A stretch of DNA of 64,000 bases from JACKHO01 sp041398745 (lineage in GTDB: Bacteria > Planctomycetota > Planctomycetia > Planctomycetales > Planctomycetaceae): assembly GCA_041398745.1 (NCBI GenBank), contig JAWKUB010000002.1:682001-746000 (forward strand), in the 5' to 3' direction. The translations under genes and the position numbers were made by a program. The notes below the pieces were generated by a model. That model saw only the letters and a program-made list of their open reading frames with translations. It searched no databases and was not told the origin of the DNA. Positions 9,761 through 19,257 of the stretch are shown here, one piece after another. The stretch's first letter is position 1; the number at the start of each line of letters is the position of its first letter.

Positions 9761-9963
9761 AATGTTGTGACCTTGGAATCGCAGACAGAAGATGGCTGTC
9801 ACGCCAATCGGCACGACTCGCCTTTGATGTCATCGAGTGAATGGCTTCAGGAGGTCCGATCTACGCAACGTCACCAGTTAAGATGCGTTGGAGAACCTAT
9901 GAAGCACGCCGACAAGAGGCAGCAGTCGTCACGGATAAGACCGGAGACATTGCTGCGAAGGCG

Positions 9964-10392
9964 TTAGCAAAGAATTGCGCTAAACAGCAAAAAGAGCGCG
10001 CACTTCTGGCGCAACATTAGCGGTGATGTAAGCTGACTGCAAAGCCGGTGCAACGCGGCATTCGTTGGAGACTTGTCACCATCGAACCACAACGCTGTCA
10101 GCTCAGCTTTGGTAACTTTCGCGACCTTGCCGTCATGCAGAAGCTGGTCATCGCCAGTGTACACCACATCCGAATCGTGGTCAGGAACCTGCTCATGGGC
10201 TGATGACGGCGTTTCACGGCCAACGTCATGGTGTCCATGATGCTGATGGGTATCGTGCAAGTGAATGTGCGGGCGAGCAGCATGCCCGTCCGGCACAGCA
10301 ATCGACGATCCCGCATGCGAATGAGGCGCAGAGAACAAGCTCTGGCTCACCAGCAGAAGGGGAATCAGGATTGTGGAGACGGCTCGGTTCAT
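9964..10392 (-). CDS. His-rich exported small protein
   Basis: A 142-residue protein with a hydrophobic N-terminal signal (STILIPLLLVSQSLFSAP) and a dense His stretch (PHIHLHDTHQHHGHHD), followed by an acidic region. It lies between the outer-membrane factor and the adaptor genes and on the same strand, so a periplasmic metal-binding role in the efflux locus is likely. I recognise no named family. Start ATG at 10392 is preferred to an in-frame GTG/ATG region at 10413 because it opens directly into the signal peptide. Confidence 0.65.
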   Translation of the reverse strand: MNRAVSTILIPLLLVSQSLFSAPHSHAGSSIAVPDGHAARPHIHLHDTHQHHGHHDVGRETPSSAHEQVPDHDSDVVYTGDDQLLHDGKVAKVTKAELTALWFDGDKSPTNAALHRLCSQLTSPLMLRQKCALFLLFSAILC

Positions 10393-10529
10393 TGTTTCGC
10401 AAACTGCACACAAGCTGGGTAAGGCAGACAGTAACCGTACGTCACTCTTGGGGTTCTGTCAATTCCAACGTCGAAAATCCAGTAGCCAAGTAGCCACCAT
10501 TCTGAATCTCGCAGTTCTCCAGCGACAGG

Positions 10530-12125
10530 TTACTCTCCGCTGAGTGCCTGACCACGGAGACTGTCGTCGCCGTCATACGATGTGACGTCCGAGAGGCCGC
10601 CGGTGAGCAAGAGACCGTCGAGTTTAGCGTTCGCCTGTGCCAATTGCCCCAATCCAATGACATACTTGATGTTGGCATCAAAGTAAGCGCGGCGAGCGAT
10701 CAGCACACGCAGGAAGTCAAATTCCCCAGCGTCCCGAGCACCTTGCATCAATTCGAGTGCCTCTTCCGCCTTGGGGAGAATTGTCGATTCGTATTGCTGG
10801 ACCGTGGCTTCCGCTACCTGATACTCACGCATGACGCGAGCCAGATCGCGTCGAATACTCATCCGAATTCGCTCAACGTTCTGAGTTGCTTCGCAGTACT
10901 CCGCGTGCGCGGCCTGGATGTTTCCCTGATTCTTATTGCGAACCGGCAGCGGAAGGCTCAACTGGACATTCGCAAATTCCCGTCCGGTTGCCAAATCGTG
11001 GCCAACGCCAAGCTGGGCAGATACGTTTGGGGTCGGTTGAGCGTGTTGCCGTTGTAGGTTGGAACTTGCCCTGTCGACGCGGGCTTGAGCAGCAGCCAAC
11101 AATGGGCTTCGGGAAGCAATTTGAGCGAATTCAGTATCAGCATCTCGTGTCCCTTCGTGGGAATCTAAGTCACCGATGAGTTTGGTTTGACCAAAGCCTG
11201 AGACTCCCGCGAGCGCCGCAAGTTCATTCCACGCCGCCGAGTATTCGAACTCCGCCTGCTGGATCGCAAGGTCGACTTCATTCAGTTGAATCTCAGACTG
11301 CAAGACATCGGGCCGGGTACCGATAGCAGCTTTCAATTGCTCTTCGGAAACGGTCACACCTTTTTTTGCAACCACGCGAAACTCACGAGACAATTCGAGA
11401 CGCTTCTGTGCCGCTAACGCCTCATAGAAGGCCAATCGAATATCCGTGCGAAGGCGTTGTCGCTGCGTTTCCACCAACCAGTTCATGGCGTTCACGTCGT
11501 GGCCGATGACTTGCTGATTCCACGCCAGCTTATCGCCGCGCACAAACGTCTGCTCGACGAAAACTGAATACTGATCAGTTCCGGCATCACCCACCTGAGA
11601 ACCGTTGAAACCGAATGTTGGATTCGGCTTGAGTCCCACCTGATTCCGAATCCCGCTGGCACGAGCCGCAGCAGCAGCGGCTTGTTGAACCGCCGGATTA
11701 TTCGCAAGAGCCATTTGCTCAATCGCTTCCAGCGTCAACCCTTCGGCGAAATTGACTTCACTTGGAAGAGGAACCGATTCCAACCCTTGCGGGACCACCA
11801 ACTGAACGAATTCATCAGCAAAAGCGACATCTGATTCGGTTGGGTTGGATTCAAAAGCCACTGCTTGAACGGAGGAAGTGTCGCCAGCGTCCGCCCCACG
11901 CGCATCGTCCTTCGTCGCGACGCGTGCCTCGTTGAGTTCCCCGATTGCTGCCGACGTTGTGCCGCTGCTGACAACCGATTGACGAGATGTGGAACATCCG
12001 ACCGCGAGAATCGGAACGACCGCGAGGAATAGCAGAACGAGGTTGAACTCGTGAACCTGATCGCGGGTGCAGAAGAAGAATGTCGGCGTAGCGTGCTCGT
12101 TCGTCAAATCATGCCTTGAAAACAT
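10530..12125 (-). CDS. TolC-family outer membrane efflux protein (CusC/CzcC type)
   Basis: Outer-membrane channel of the metal-efflux complex, 531 residues. A hydrophobic signal ends in AVGC, a lipobox, so it is probably an outer-membrane lipoprotein. Two OEP repeats are visible: the first begins NFAEGLTLEAIEQMALANNPAVQQA, with long helices and FVEQTFVRGDKLAW, and the second begins after GFGQTKLIGDLDSHE and contains LSLPLPVRNKNQGNIQ. A variable linker separates the lipobox from the first repeat. It heads the minus-strand locus (channel, His-rich protein, adaptor, pump, His-rich lipoprotein, DUF3147). The start is uncertain; other in-frame starts exist up to 12257. Confidence 0.9.
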   Translation of the reverse strand: MFSRHDLTNEHATPTFFFCTRDQVHEFNLVLLFLAVVPILAVGCSTSRQSVVSSGTTSAAIGELNEARVATKDDARGADAGDTSSVQAVAFESNPTESDVAFADEFVQLVVPQGLESVPLPSEVNFAEGLTLEAIEQMALANNPAVQQAAAAAARASGIRNQVGLKPNPTFGFNGSQVGDAGTDQYSVFVEQTFVRGDKLAWNQQVIGHDVNAMNWLVETQRQRLRTDIRLAFYEALAAQKRLELSREFRVVAKKGVTVSEEQLKAAIGTRPDVLQSEIQLNEVDLAIQQAEFEYSAAWNELAALAGVSGFGQTKLIGDLDSHEGTRDADTEFAQIASRSPLLAAAQARVDRASSNLQRQHAQPTPNVSAQLGVGHDLATGREFANVQLSLPLPVRNKNQGNIQAAHAEYCEATQNVERIRMSIRRDLARVMREYQVAEATVQQYESTILPKAEEALELMQGARDAGEFDFLRVLIARRAYFDANIKYVIGLGQLAQANAKLDGLLLTGGLSDVTSYDGDDSLRGQALSGE

Positions 12126-12711
12126 GGCACGAGATCCAAACACGCGGACAGCGCAACTGACAACGGATTGTGATGCCGACATTCCTTGCCTTCCAATGGC
12201 TCGGTGATAGTTAAGTCGACACGGTTCCCAAAATTCGTATCGGCGGCAGGCAAACACCTACTACCGGAAAAACCCGAGGGATTCGGGTACGTGGTGCAAA
12301 CGCTCAATTGCACGCCCGCACAATCAGCACGAACGATCCAAGCCCAACTGAGCATGGGGCCACATGACGGTCCTGTTTTGATGAGACCACTTGATGAAGT
12401 AACCGACACTGACTTTTGAGTCGAACTACCATGACTCCGCGCAGAAATTCTTGTGCGGTTCGCAGGCCGACTGGACGCACAGACGAAAGCATAGTACTGG
12501 ACAAAAGACGTTATCCGGCGTTAAGGGTCGAGTTGCGAAAAACTCACAGCGTGTTTGGATTCTGGCAGTGGCTGGGGTGTGAATCGGTTGCTCGGCCTGC
12601 GGATGGACTCTGTGGCGATGTGAGCTGACGGCTGGGGCGTGGACGAGGTCGTCGTAGACGCGGCGGTGGCTGGAGATGGCGTGCGATTGTTTGAGTGTTC
12701 GATGGAGGGTT
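12126..12711. other. Gene-free boundary between metal locus and mobile region
   Basis: About 590 bp upstream of both the efflux operon (leftward) and the recombinase gene (rightward). It should hold the promoters of both. No ORF with a convincing start, no clear inverted repeat and no copy of the tRNA-Ser 3' end was found, so it is only a candidate for a left element boundary. Confidence 0.4.
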
Positions 12712-13695
12712 ATGGATGACGAGCCTTTGCCTGCGGTGACGGGCGGAAACGGATTGATCGGCGCGGCGGACTGCGACTTGCCTTCAATCGTTGCGAATGC
12801 GGGTGCGGCGGCGCGGTTTGCCTTTGAGGAGTTCATTCACGGGCAGGTTCGGAATCTGCATACTCGTAAAGCGTACCTGCATGCGGTGAAGCGGTTTTCG
12901 GCTTGGTGTGCGGAACGGCAATTGGAATTGGTGCGGGTTGCTCCGGCGGATGTGGGTCGGTATCTGGATTCCATGACCGTGTCTACGCCGACTCGCAAGC
13001 TGCATCTGGCGGCGTTGAGACGCTTCTTTGATGAACTGGTGATGAGGCATGTCGTGGTGCTCAATCCGGCGTTGTCCGTGCGAACCGAACGGCATCAGGC
13101 TGTGGAGGGGAAGACACCTGAGATTACTGTGGAACATGCCCGAACGTTGCTGAAGAGCATCGATGATACTCACGATATTGGGCGGCGAGATCGAGCCATC
13201 ATCGGGATTCTGATCTACACTGCGGCTCGTGTGGGAGCGGTGGCGAAATTGAGATGCTGCGACTTCTATGATGTGGGTGATCAGTACTGCCTGCGATTTC
13301 ATGAGAAGAACGGGAAGGTGCGGGAGATTCCTGTGCGGCATGACCTGCAGCTCTCAATTGTTGAATATCTCGATCGCAGTGGGCTGTTGTCTGCCGCTCC
13401 GGCGTCACCGCTGTTTCGGACCACCGTGCGGCGAAGCCGACGGTTGACTCAGAACGGCATGACGGCGGATGACATGGCGCGCATGATGAAGCGGCGTCTG
13501 CGGGATGCTGGGCTTTCCATGCGACTGTCTCCCCACTCGCTGCGCGTGACCACGATCACGGACCTGCTGGAACAGGGAGTTCCGCTGGCGGACGTGCAGT
13601 ATCTGGCTGGGCATGCTGATCCTCGCACGACACGGCTTTATGACCGTCGTCAACGGCGAGTGACTCGCAATATCGTAGAGCGCATCTCTGTTTAG
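12712..13695 (+). CDS. Tyrosine recombinase/integrase
   Basis: A 327-residue site-specific recombinase. ATG at 12712 has GGAGG eight bases upstream. The N-terminal SAM-like DNA-binding domain (about residues 40-125, with HTRKAYLHAVKRF) is followed by the catalytic domain: Arg in TAARVGAVAKL, Lys in EKNGKVREIP, HSLR, the second His in AGHADPRTT and the nucleophile Tyr in RLYDRR. All six expected positions are present, so it should be active. It resembles the many stand-alone recombinases of planctomycete genomes. A ~90-bp repeat starts 13 bp after its stop codon. Confidence 0.92.
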   Translation: MDDEPLPAVTGGNGLIGAADCDLPSIVANAGAAARFAFEEFIHGQVRNLHTRKAYLHAVKRFSAWCAERQLELVRVAPADVGRYLDSMTVSTPTRKLHLAALRRFFDELVMRHVVVLNPALSVRTERHQAVEGKTPEITVEHARTLLKSIDDTHDIGRRDRAIIGILIYTAARVGAVAKLRCCDFYDVGDQYCLRFHEKNGKVREIPVRHDLQLSIVEYLDRSGLLSAAPASPLFRTTVRRSRRLTQNGMTADDMARMMKRRLRDAGLSMRLSPHSLRVTTITDLLEQGVPLADVQYLAGHADPRTTRLYDRRQRRVTRNIVERISV

Positions 13696-13708
13696 ATGGT
13701 TTGGATTT

Positions 13709-13796
13709 GGGCGTTGCCCTGGCGGGCCGGGGAGCTGCGGGCTTCGCTATCCGCTCGGTCCTGCGGACTGCTGCGCACCCTGCGCATCCCTAACGC
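13709..13796 (+). repeat. Dispersed ~90-bp repeat, copy 1
   Basis: GC-rich element with the same ordered blocks as a second copy at 25556-25654: GGGCGTTGCCCT, GGGCCGGG, GCTGCGGGCTTCGCT and, at the right end, GCACCCTGC, CATCCCTAACGC. Both copies have the same orientation on the plus strand and lie at the 3' end of a gene. Confidence 0.7.
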
Positions 13797-14606
13797 AATT
13801 GAACGGGATCGCACACGGGGCGCTGCCCCGGACCCCGGGATTTTCTGGAGGCATCGGCTCGCATCAAAGTGACGGGGTTTCAAGGTGCCTGATGCGACTG
13901 CGGAGGGAGTTGCGGTCTTTGGTACTGCCAGACCGCCGGGCAAAACCTTGGGGCGATTCGTGTTCTTCGCTTACGAGTTGTGAAAACAGGCCAGCGGGTT
14001 CGGTGACGATGTCATCGAACCTCGCTGGCCCCCAACGTCACTTCGACGCTTCGGCGAAGGTATCCCTGGCAGGTTGCGTCCCCGCAGAGCCTGCGTCCGT
14101 TTCCCTTCGCTCGACAAGGATGCCACAGAAATTCGGCTGAGTCACGACAGCTTGATCGTCGTCGCAGATTGTGGCATGAACTCAGTCGGCAATCCCGTCG
14201 CTGCGGAGCGCACGACGCCTTCGTCACGGTTTGTGCCACCGCCAGATCTCTTCCAGCCTTCCATCGGGCAAACCGCCAGTCACCCGGTTTCATGCTTCCG
14301 AATTCACGGAAACATGAAGCCGGTGGCGTGCAATGGTTCTGGGATGGTTTTCGGAATGCCCGCCAGATGAACGTGCCCTACGGGGGAGCAAGACTCTCAC
14401 GAGGTCGGTTCATCGCTCGGCCCTTCTCATCATGCCACGGCGTCAAGGTCCGCGACCGCCGTGGGCGTCCGCTGCTGCTTTCGCTGCGCGAAAGGCTCCA
14501 CCTTGACCTGCCGTGCCCGGCTCGAAGTCCGGGCCGCCGACAGGCCCGAATCTCATCCAACTGCTGCACATGTCGGATGCAGCAATCTTTGATTCGGAGC
14601 AAACTC
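13797..14606. other. Gene-free GC-rich region with hairpins upstream of ardC
   Basis: About 800 bp without a convincing gene; the open frames through it are not supported by start sites. It contains small inverted repeats, for example GCCCGG at 14515-14520 with CCGGGC at 14529-14534, and near-palindromic TCAAGGT/ACCTTGA arms around 14448-14515. It could carry regulatory or transfer-related sequence, but nothing specific was identified. Confidence 0.45.
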
Positions 14607-15461
14607 ATGAAGAAAGAAGACGCAAAACAACTGGCTGATCAGGCACTGGCTGCATTGCAGGAAGAACTCAAGTCCGGACGCAGCGAATCATTGCTGAAGT
14701 ATCTGGATACGATGAGTCGCTTTCACAACTACTCCTGGAGCAACAGCCTGCTGATTGCATTTCAGATGCCGGAAGCAACGTTTGTTGCTGGTTTCCAACG
14801 CTGGCTGAAGCTGGGACGGCACGTCCGCAAGGGTGAAAAAGGGATCGGCATCATGGCCCCGCTGGCCTATCGCAAAGCTGAAGATCAGGCACCACGACAG
14901 TCCACCACAGCGAAGGACAGCGACACGAACAATCGCACGATTCGCGGCTTCAAGATCGTCCATGTGTTCGACGTGAGTCAGACAGACGGGGAGGAACTGC
15001 CTGAACTGGCTTCCATCCACGGCGATCCCGGTCACCTGCTGCACGGCCTGGAAGACTTGATTCAAGCGAACGGGATCACGTTGAAATATGAAGCCCTGGA
15101 ACATGGTGTCAAAGGAGTGTCACGCAAAGGGGAGATTGCGATTGCCGACGGCTTGCCTGCTGCCGAGTGCTTCGCCGTGTTAGCCCATGAACTGAGCCAC
15201 GAATGGATGCACGATCAGGAGCAACGCAAGAATCTGCCGAAGACGGTTCGTGAGACCGAAGCGGAAGCAGTCGCGTATGTTGTCTGTCGATCGTTCGGTC
15301 TGGACTGTTCGACGCGTAGTTCCGATTACATCCAGATGTATCTCGGAGACGAAGCGACGCTGATGGCATCGCTGGAACGTATCCAGAAGACGGCCACACG
15401 CATGATCGAATCACTGTCGCAAGTCGATGCAGTCATGGCAGACGAATCGCTGGTGGCGTGA
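14607..15461 (+). CDS. ArdC-like antirestriction protein (ssDNA-binding N-terminal domain + zincin metallopeptidase)
   Basis: A 284-residue protein. ATG at 14607 has GGAG eight bases upstream; longer frames start in the hairpin region and are not needed. The N-terminal ArdC domain (residues about 10-120) shows MSRFHNYSWSNSLLI, WLKLGRHVRKGEKGI and a FDVSQTDG block; the C-terminal half holds HELSHEWMH, with the HExxH zinc ligands at residues 194 and 198 and a downstream acidic ETEAEAVAY helix. ArdC proteins of conjugative plasmids protect incoming single-stranded DNA from host restriction. This supports a transferable element. Confidence 0.9.
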   Translation: MKKEDAKQLADQALAALQEELKSGRSESLLKYLDTMSRFHNYSWSNSLLIAFQMPEATFVAGFQRWLKLGRHVRKGEKGIGIMAPLAYRKAEDQAPRQSTTAKDSDTNNRTIRGFKIVHVFDVSQTDGEELPELASIHGDPGHLLHGLEDLIQANGITLKYEALEHGVKGVSRKGEIAIADGLPAAECFAVLAHELSHEWMHDQEQRKNLPKTVRETEAEAVAYVVCRSFGLDCSTRSSDYIQMYLGDEATLMASLERIQKTATRMIESLSQVDAVMADESLVA

Positions 15462-15644
15462 GTCTGCTGGCCAGTGAACATTCTGGCCCAATGCAGTGTT
15501 CGTTCGAAGAGAGGCCGAAGAGGTTGCCAATGGCAGCTTCGACGGCTTCTCATTCGATCGGAACGATTCGAGGATTGTTCCGCGATCGTGAAAATGGTTC
15601 AAGCACGCCGCCGTTTGCTTCTATGCAGGACAATGCGCTCGCCT

Positions 15645-15755
15645 TCAACGGCGTCGTCCCCACCACGCCACTAGGTACAGGATTCCAAACGCGATGGACG
15701 CCTGTTGTGGAAACAGCAGGCAGATGGCGGCAAGCACAATGAAGAGCGGCATCAT
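15645..15755 (-). CDS. Possible 36-residue membrane peptide
   Basis: A short frame encoding one long hydrophobic stretch (residues 3-30) with an Arg-rich end (WWGRRR). There is no strong ribosome-binding site. It lies in an otherwise gene-free 380-bp stretch (15462-15842). It could be a real single-helix protein or chance. Confidence 0.25.
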   Translation of the reverse strand: MMPLFIVLAAICLLFPQQASIAFGILYLVAWWGRRR

Positions 15756-15842
15756 GGCAGGAATTTGCCATGAACAACCGTCCTTTGTCACGAGTTGCGA
15801 GATCGTTTTGCTTTGCCGCAACTCCTGTGGTACTGATGAACC

Positions 15843-16133
15843 ATGATGAAATCCTACGTTGGAATTGTCGGCTCGCTCGGAGTCGAATGCTTCTATCCAG
15901 AAGACCCAGCCACGGTTCGGTTCCTGTGGCGGCGTGTGCAACGGCAGAAGGGCCGGGTGGCGTGTGTCTGGGCGGTTCTGGCTGCCGAGTCAGCAGAGTT
16001 GATCCAGATGGAGCTGGCCCTGGGCTGGAAACGAGAAGCTCTCGACCATTTGCAGCAGCACGCTCGTGACTACGGATTCATTGTGCCGTACCAAGACAAC
16101 GTTCCGGTCATTCAGCTTCGTCACGCCGGATAA
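15843..16133 (+). CDS. Hypothetical protein, 96 residues
   Basis: Short protein with a hydrophobic N-terminal patch (YVGIVGSLGVECF) and a helical, basic-to-acidic remainder. Codon use looks coding. Two adjacent ATG codons open the frame (15843 and 15846). No family recognised; it lies between ardC and the DUF932 gene and is probably an accessory element gene. Confidence 0.5.
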   Translation: MMKSYVGIVGSLGVECFYPEDPATVRFLWRRVQRQKGRVACVWAVLAAESAELIQMELALGWKREALDHLQQHARDYGFIVPYQDNVPVIQLRHAG

Positions 16134-16143
16134 CTCAGCAGCT

Positions 16144-16329
16144 TCATTGACGAATCGCGGTGGCGAGTCTTGCCCCGTCAGCAAAACGTGACAATACCGT
16201 CAGATCGTGGTAAGGAATCGGCCAACACATTCCCCGCTGTTCCTTGATCATCCCATCCTGAGTAAACCAACAACCGCCACTCGATTGACGCAGAATTCCG
16301 GCGTGAATCGAGAGGGCGGTGGTGCCCAT
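16144..16329 (-). CDS. Possible small hypothetical protein, 61 residues
   Basis: A minus-strand frame, convergent with the preceding gene, starting at ATG 16329. The peptide (for example CWFTQDGMIKEQRGMCWP) has protein-like composition and coding-like codons, but there is no strong ribosome-binding site. Much longer upstream extension overlaps the DUF932 gene antisense and is a shadow. Low confidence. Confidence 0.3.
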   Translation of the reverse strand: MGTTALSIHAGILRQSSGGCWFTQDGMIKEQRGMCWPIPYHDLTVLSRFADGARLATAIRQ

Positions 16330-16476
16330 CGGTTTTTGCCTGTCTGCTGAGCAACTGCTCGGTACACGGGCCAGTTCTACTTGTTCGGTCAAAGTTGTGG
16401 CGTTTACCTGCCGGGTGCCGGTGAACGCTGTGACTTTGGCACCCGAACAATCACTCTCTTTGAGGAGTATGAACTG

Positions 16477-17508
16477 ATGGTTAGTTTGACACGTGCCAAT
16501 CGGGAATTGTTTCGGCGGACGCCCGACGAGACCTATTCCACCCTGAAGGAACTGCATGACCACTGTCGCCAGGAGCGGCAGTACTCGTCGGACATCTGGC
16601 AGCGCCCGCAACTGTTGACTCCGCATGCTTCGGAAGATGGGTTGCAGGTCACGCTGGAGAACGACGAGAACGTCAACTTGACGGACTGGTCGTTCAGTCA
16701 GTTGTGTCGACTGGCAGGCATGAGCAAGGAAACGGTGAATCGTTTCCATCCGGAAACCGCCCGTATGGCGTTTCGGGATACGCTCCCCTCCAGCGACAAG
16801 CCGATCCAGTTGCTGACCACGGGCCAGACAGTCCGGTCCCTGCACGGCGTGTCCTACACACGGCTGTGGAATGCGGAACTGCTGGAAGTTGTGCGCGATG
16901 TGGCGACTGATTTTCAGCCGCCACAAACGGCGTTCAACGGTGGAACCGGACTGTATTGCGGTGAACAGGACATGTTCTGCTTCCTGATCGACCCAACTGG
17001 CTGGATCGAGATCGACGGTGAGGAATTCGCACCAGGCTTCTTCGTCTGGAATTCCGAAGTCGGTCGCCGGTCGCTCGGCATGCAGTCGTTCTGGTTCCAG
17101 CGGATCTGCCAGAACCACATTGTGTGGGACGCCGTGAATGTCGTCGAGTTCACTCGCAAGCATACAGCGAGTGTGCATGAGGGTCTGAACGAGATTCGGG
17201 ACCATATCCGAACGCTCGTCGCTAAACGGGACGCTCGTCGCGATGCGTTCGCGGGAGTGCTCCGCAAGGCAATGCAGGTGCGGCTCGGTTCCGATGCAGA
17301 GTCTGTGCAGAAGGAACTCGGCAAGCACGGCATCCCTCAGCACTATATCAAGGAGGCGATGGAGATCGCTCGGACCCAGGGGGGCTTCACGATTTTTTCG
17401 CTGGTGGATGCACTCACCCGGCTGACTCAGCGCGTGAAGTACGCCGCTGATCGGGCCGAGGCCGATCAAAAGATCGCTCGACTCCTGTCGCTCGTGCTGG
17501 CCGCGTGA
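16477..17508 (+). CDS. DUF932-family phage/plasmid protein
   Basis: A 343-residue soluble protein. ATG at 16477 is chosen because TGAGGAG lies ten bases upstream. Conserved features of the DUF932 (phage/plasmid-like) family as I know it: an N-terminal helical region, the central RSLHGVSYTRLWNAELLEVV block, GGTGLYCGEQDMFCFLIDP, WNSEVGRRSLGM and CQNHIVWDA. Family members occur on plasmids, integrative elements and phages; biochemical function is not known. A 71-residue gene follows after 9 bp. Confidence 0.85.
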   Translation: MVSLTRANRELFRRTPDETYSTLKELHDHCRQERQYSSDIWQRPQLLTPHASEDGLQVTLENDENVNLTDWSFSQLCRLAGMSKETVNRFHPETARMAFRDTLPSSDKPIQLLTTGQTVRSLHGVSYTRLWNAELLEVVRDVATDFQPPQTAFNGGTGLYCGEQDMFCFLIDPTGWIEIDGEEFAPGFFVWNSEVGRRSLGMQSFWFQRICQNHIVWDAVNVVEFTRKHTASVHEGLNEIRDHIRTLVAKRDARRDAFAGVLRKAMQVRLGSDAESVQKELGKHGIPQHYIKEAMEIARTQGGFTIFSLVDALTRLTQRVKYAADRAEADQKIARLLSLVLAA

Positions 17509-17517
17509 GGTCAATTC

Positions 17518-17733
17518 ATGGACCCCCAAGCCACATGGAACGAATTGCAGGAGGCCATTCAGCGCCATGACACAGAAACCACTCACGACTGTGCCCGTTC
17601 CCTATTGGACTGGCTCGCTCGCGGTGGCTTTGCGCCCATGACGTCTGATGATCCAACGATGAACGCGGACGCTCATCGACTGGCAGCACTGGACTGTTGC
17701 CGCAAAGTTCTGCGACGGACGGCGGATGCCTGA
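17518..17733 (+). CDS. Small hypothetical protein, 71 residues
   Basis: An acidic helical protein beginning 9 bp after the DUF932 gene, so probably in the same operon. Codon use matches the neighbours and GTGAGG lies just upstream of the ATG. Its composition (several Trp, Cys, Asp and His, no membrane helix) suggests a small soluble accessory protein. Not recognised. Confidence 0.6.
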   Translation: MDPQATWNELQEAIQRHDTETTHDCARSLLDWLARGGFAPMTSDDPTMNADAHRLAALDCCRKVLRRTADA

Positions 17734-17761
17734 TGCCGCAGTGAAGTTGCTTTTCCTCGGT

Positions 17762-17786
17762 CACGGGTTTCTGTCTGAAACCCGTG
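17762..17786 (+). terminator. Hairpin, terminator-like
   Basis: Perfect 9-bp inverted repeat CACGGGTTT / AAACCCGTG with a 7-base loop, followed by GGTCCGTTTTCC. It separates the DUF932 operon from the next small gene. A plausible intrinsic terminator with a weak T-tract. Confidence 0.55.
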
Positions 17787-17823
17787 GTCCGTTTTCCAAG
17801 TCCTCAGTTCGAAGGAAGAATTC

Positions 17824-18147
17824 ATGGCAACAACAACTCGACCCCGCAGCAAGGCCCGTGAGGTCAAGACGCGTCCGGTTCACGAAATCCGGATTGGTCG
17901 CATTCGTGCGGCAATCTGGCAGAACCAGACAGACAACGGTGTGCGTCACAACGTGACCATCACGCGACTGTACAAGGATGGCGACGACTGGAAGGACACG
18001 ACCAGCTTTGGCCGCGACGACCTGCCACTCGTGGCGAAAGTCTGCGACCAGGCTCATTCGTGGATTTACAGTCAGTCCAACGGCAACGCGAATGGGAGTT
18101 CGAACGGCAACGGTCAGGCTGAAGGTGGTGACGACGTTCCCTACTAA
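17824..18147 (+). CDS. Conserved small element protein, copy A (107 residues)
   Basis: Member of a three-copy family in this window (others at 45862 and 47322). Shared core: GRIRAAIW, a Gly turn, NVTITRLYKDGDDWK, FGRDDLPLVAK and a final AHSWI helix. The pattern of strands then one helix reminded me of PC4-type single-strand-binding folds, but that is speculation. This copy has a basic N-terminus (TTRPRSKAREVKTR) and a disordered Asn/Gly-rich, acidic tail ending DDVPY, which looks like the tail of an SSB protein. Upstream AAGGAAG supports the ATG. No membrane segment. Confidence 0.75.
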   Translation: MATTTRPRSKAREVKTRPVHEIRIGRIRAAIWQNQTDNGVRHNVTITRLYKDGDDWKDTTSFGRDDLPLVAKVCDQAHSWIYSQSNGNANGSSNGNGQAEGGDDVPY

Positions 18148-18312
18148 TCGTCGATGCCGCCCACGACCGGCAGATCAGCAATCGGTGGAGCCAGCATCTC
18201 GCTGCCGAATGATTGCATGACACCGAAGCAAGGATTCTCCCTTGTCAGGTTGGAGAGCGGCACCACCGGCCCCTCTCCGTTGATAAATGCTGGAGAATCT
18301 TCGACGAGGAAC

Positions 18313-19203
18313 ATGCAAGACACCCATGCGAAATGGCTGTTCGAACGCCGGAGGACGATCACTGCCTTCGGATTGGTGACCACCGTCGGTCTGTGGCTGG
18401 TCGTCGCCCCTCACGCATTCGCGTTGTTGGAAAGTCTGCTACTGGTTCTCGTGCTTGGCATCGGCCATTCATCACGGTACGCCGAAAGTGACCAAAGGAA
18501 CTTATCGCTGCTGGAAGTCCCGTTCGCGCTGGCTCGCGATGTGGATCTCTTCGCACGCTATCAACGCATTGCTGAATCGTTGACACGCATTCGCCAGTCG
18601 GTGGACCCGATCTTCCGGGAACTCGCTCTGGAATCGCTGGATGAAACCGTTCACCAAGTCCACACGCTGGCAAACGGTGAGTTGTTGTTCGAAGGGACCG
18701 AAACATGGCGACTGGTCTACGAACGGTTGTTGCGAAGCCGTGATCTGCATCGGTATCGGTCGGTGGCCTGGATTCAGTCGCCGTCTTACTGGCAGGACGA
18801 ACCGGGTCGCAAGAGCATGGCGGTCAACTTTGAATTGCAGAACTCCGGTCAGCTGACCATCGAACGCATCGCCATCATTGCCGATGAGCTGTGGCCCGAA
18901 ACCGAAGTCTGGCCGGTCGAGACGCTGCGGCAATGGATTCACGAGCAGTATGCGCGTGGCATCCAGATCAGCTACGTCCGTCAATCTGCCATCGCTGCCG
19001 AACCGGATCTGCTGGCAGATATCGGCATCTATGGCTCACGCGCTGTCGGAACTCAGGAACTTGACGAACACGCTCGGACAACGCGGTTCCGGTTGGTTTT
19101 TGATTTCAATTTCGTCACGGCTGCCGAAGATCGTTGGAATCGCTTGAGCGTGTACTCAGAAACTTTTGCAAGCTACCTGGATCGGTACGAAATGGATCGA
19201 TAG
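18313..19203 (+). CDS. Membrane-anchored hypothetical protein, 296 residues
   Basis: Start ATG 18313 has GAGGA immediately upstream; a longer frame to 18154 lacks one. Residues about 15-55 form two membrane helices (FGLVTTVGLWLVVAPH and LLESLLLVLVLGIG). The rest is a soluble domain with conserved-looking blocks: RYRSVAWIQSPSYWQDEPGRKS, IERIAIIADELWP, WIHEQYARGIQISYVRQS and DIGIYGSRAVGTQELDEH. I do not recognise a named domain. It precedes the PLP-enzyme/HTH/AAA genes on the same strand with a 54-bp gap and may be part of the same functional block. Confidence 0.7.
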   Translation: MQDTHAKWLFERRRTITAFGLVTTVGLWLVVAPHAFALLESLLLVLVLGIGHSSRYAESDQRNLSLLEVPFALARDVDLFARYQRIAESLTRIRQSVDPIFRELALESLDETVHQVHTLANGELLFEGTETWRLVYERLLRSRDLHRYRSVAWIQSPSYWQDEPGRKSMAVNFELQNSGQLTIERIAIIADELWPETEVWPVETLRQWIHEQYARGIQISYVRQSAIAAEPDLLADIGIYGSRAVGTQELDEHARTTRFRLVFDFNFVTAAEDRWNRLSVYSETFASYLDRYEMDR

Positions 19204-19257
19204 AGTGATTTGGTACCTGAAGCCTCCATGTGTTGAGGCTCAGCAGAAAGTACAGGC

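Noticed and set aside
12126..12711. Left att site matching the tRNA-Ser 3' end
   Set aside because: Short partial matches such as GGGATTCGGGTAC near 12278 do not align with GAGATTCGAACTCCCGG; no credible direct repeat.
14169..14606. 146-codon extension of ardC
   Set aside because: It has no domain or ribosome-binding support and crosses a hairpin-rich stretch. The start at 14607 matches the ArdC domain.
16144..17586. A 480-codon frame on the minus strand
   Set aside because: It is antisense to the DUF932 gene, whose motifs and ribosome-binding site support the plus strand. Only the last 61 codons, outside that gene, are kept as a low-confidence candidate.
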